A DNA stretch of 64,000 bases from Artemia franciscana (Eukaryota; Arthropoda; Branchiopoda; Anostraca; Artemiidae). Location: contig NC_088881.1 of assembly GCF_032884065.1 (NCBI RefSeq), forward strand, positions 3,220,001 to 3,284,000, given 5' to 3'. A program made the translations under genes and the position numbers. Shown here one piece after another: positions 61,722 to 64,000 of this stretch. The stretch's first letter is position 1, and every line of letters starts with the position of its first letter. A model generated the notes under the pieces. It was given only the letters and a program-made list of their open reading frames with translations. It did not search any database and was not told where the DNA came from.

Positions 61722-63236
61722 TTCAAAAGAGCTTCCCAGGTCATTTTTTAAGTTTCGGACCCTTCCTGAAAGTTTCTTTAACATTAGTGAAATGCTTTCC
61801 AAGACAGCCCCATGTCTAGAAATTTACACATACACACAGAAGAAAAACAACAAAATCAATAAATTAATAATAAAATTTGAAATGAATAAATTAGTTCCTG
61901 TTAGCATTTTTGGGAAAAGGAGACAATTGGCAAATTTGTTAAGTCTTTTTTTTTCTAGCGTTTAATCTGAGTGTTTGCTTTTTATATATGTTCCAAGTAT
62001 GGTACAAGAATGGGCTTCCACAACGGGAAGGGGTGAGCAGACCAAGGATTTAACTCCTCCCTTTTCAAAGGCCAATAGCCTAGTTGATCCTCATCTATTA
62101 TGTATTAGAAGATATTTGAAATATTAATTGATTTTTTCATGAAACAACGCTTGGTGAAATTTCGTTCAAGTGGTGTGAATGTCTTATTTTACTGTAAGTG
62201 GAGTGGCAGGCCTAGTAAAATCAGTGCTACCAATTGATGAAAGTGTATGGAAAAGGAATGATTTTTTTTTTAAATGAAGATACATATTGAAGATCTTTTT
62301 CAAGATGTAGGAACGGAGGGGGGGTATTTTTCAAGTTTTTGAATGAAGATACCAAAAATATTATTGTCTGAATTTTAAGGCGTAACATATTACAGGGTGA
62401 AAATCCCATAGAAAAAAAATCATATTAAATTCCCTATTCAATACCCTTTCCAAATCTAAAAATCATTGTAATCACAACTGAGTTTGGTCCCCCCCCCTCC
62501 AATGGGGTCTAATATAGCCCTAGTATATTACAAAACATTTGTTGTTTTTCTTGAATTGGCTTTATTTGGCATGCTGGTGAAAAATAAACAAAAAAGATAA
62601 AGGCGAATTCCCGAATTCAGCCAGCTTTTGTATTCTGTCGAGCCGAGGCTGATATCTGGCCCTAGAAAAAGGTGAGAGGGGCGGCTGAGACGCGATTGCG
62701 GTGTTTACGGGAGAGACGAGCTTTGCTAGGCTAGTAAATTCAAGAAAACAAAAATGTCCCACTATCGTTCCCCATTTTTAGTACATTTTTTGGGTACTTG
62801 TCTGTTAAAAGGAACGTACTCAAAAAATTATGGTCAATGTTGGTATTACCGGAACAATTTTTTGGGGTCATGAAACTAGGATAGATACACAGTTATATTC
62901 AATGTGAACAACTTTTTATGTAGCAAATCCTTCGCGGACTCACTGTTATGGAGTTATTCAAACTGAAAGTTGGTCATTTTTCTGTCAATTTCCACTGTTT
63001 GTTAGTCTTTTTTTCTGTAAGATTGATTGCGCTATCGCTCCTATTGAATAATTATAAAATCCTTAAGACGTATTCGAGAAATTTCTCACAAGAAGAAACG
63101 CATTTTTCTGTCATTAGCCCTTTTTTTCTTGTTCGAGCATTATTTGATGATAATATGCACAATAGAAAATAGATATTATATAGAGGTTAGGTTAAAAACG
63201 TTCCAAAGGTGAATTATTTTAGTCCGATTCTTTCAT
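61722..63236. other. No gene seen
   Basis: AT-rich, C-run at 62489-62497. Small frames without recognisable domains. Confidence 0.4.
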
Positions 63237-63541
63237 AAATTAAATAAAAAAAAAACTAGTTTTTATAACTGAAAGTAAGGAGCGACATTAAAACTTAAAA
63301 CGAACAGAAATTACTCCGTATATGAAATGAGTTGTCCCCTCCGCGTCCCATGGTCTTTACGCTAAAGTTTGACTCTTTGCAACAATTCTACTTTTTAAAA
63401 CAATTAAAAACTTTAGCGTAAAGAGCGTGGGACGCGCAGGGGACAACCCATTTCATATACGGAGTAATTTCTGTTCGTTTTAAGTTTTAATGTCGCTCCT
63501 TACTTTCAGTTAAAAAAACTAGTTTTTTTTTTATTTAATTT
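63237..63541. mobile_element. Hairpin MITE with 'ctctttacgctaaag' stem, copy 2
   Basis: ~305 bp, arms ~130 bp nearly complementary. Stem has 'gtaaggagcgacattaaaac', 'gaacagaaattactccgtat' and 'ctttacgctaaagtttgac' as in 16868-17181, but the inner arm differs ('ttgtcccctccgcgtccc' versus 'cttttcctcctcaacgcc'). Confidence 0.93.
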
Positions 63542-63599
63542 CTGAACGTTTTTGAATTAATGCATGTTTGATTTTGGCTCTCCGCACATAAATTATTGA

Positions 63600-64000
63600 A
63601 ATGAAATTAGTATATTAATTTTTTTTTTTGGCTAAATGGCTTTCTCTTAGTTTTGATCAGACGATTTTGAGAAATAAGGGGTGGGGAAGGAGGCCTAGCT
63701 GCCCTCCAATTTTTTGGTTACTTAAAAAGGCTACTAGAACTTTTAATATTCAACGAACGTTTTTATTAGTAAGAAATATACGTAACTTAAGAATTAACTT
63801 ACGTAACCAACTTTTATATTCTTATATTTTTATTATGTGTACGAGGGGGTTTGTACCCTCGTTAATACCTCGCTCTTTACACTAAATCGTAAGTTTTGTC
63901 CCAACTCTTTAAGAATGACCCCTGAATCAAAAAGGCCGTAGAATAAATAGTTGAAATCACTAAAAATATTTTAGCATAAAGAGCGAGGTATTTATCTCCT
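63600..64000. repeat. Dispersed repeat running off the right edge, with an unfinished hairpin
   Basis: Begins near 'tttggctaaatggctttctc' (63628) and contains 'ctagctgccctccaattttt', related in style to the 25.3-kb units. 'taatacctcgctctttacac' (63862) is complemented by 'agcataaagagcgaggtatt' (63972), so the window ends within the right arm of another foldback carrying the same 'gctctttac' stem motif. Confidence 0.7.

Overview
This is eukaryotic, AT-rich, intron- and transposon-laden DNA, not prokaryotic. No operons, Shine-Dalgarno sites or dense gene packing are seen. The one host gene I recognise is an arthropod-type argos / giant-lens gene. The repeat landscape (permuted Penelope-like element, several decayed non-LTR families, hairpin MITEs with a 'CTCTTTACGCTAAAG' stem, very long CT and TA microsatellites) looks from memory most like a branchiopod crustacean such as brine shrimp (Artemia). 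That assignment is inference and was not tested.

Layout. 0-2 kb: broken Penelope-like element on the minus strand with the GIY-YIG domain ahead of the RT. 2-5.3 kb: ACT-rich degenerate repeats split by another insertion. 6.1-7 kb: ~360-bp tandem array. 7.5-9 kb: non-LTR RT remnant and a ~290-bp CT microsatellite. 10-12.3 kb: three kinds of minisatellite or tandem repeat. 12.8-15.5 kb: a satellite of ~155-bp monomers organised as 311-bp dimers and, distally, ~485-bp trimers. 15.6-20.7 kb: two inverted copies of a defective endonuclease-bearing element, two hairpin elements and an RT fragment. 21.6-25.3 kb: two more LINE remnants in opposite orientations. 25.3-27.2 kb: ~340-500-bp tandem units. 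28.8-29.5 kb: LINE 3' end whose insertion can be compared with an empty copy of its target at 31.1 kb.

33.6-46.3 kb: three phase-0 exons of the argos-like gene on the minus strand, with introns of ~4.4 and ~7.8 kb filled with small elements. 46.3-64 kb: mostly repeats, including tandem duplications, a LINE C-terminus, a lone satellite monomer, a six-unit ~290-bp array ending in a hairpin, large inverted repeats, a second hairpin MITE and an unfinished hairpin at the right edge. The signal-peptide exon(s) of argos should lie upstream (above 46.3 kb) but I could not identify them. Two GC-richer islands (36.4 kb and 59.1-59.5 kb) may be exons of unrecognised genes.

Functionally, the only intact-looking coding information is the argos C-terminal region, a secreted inhibitor of EGF-receptor signalling in insects. 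Every transposon ORF seen carries stops, frameshifts or truncation. I found no convincing novel multi-gene system. The most unusual structures are the satellite with changing higher-order period and the defective composite element that was copied after it broke.
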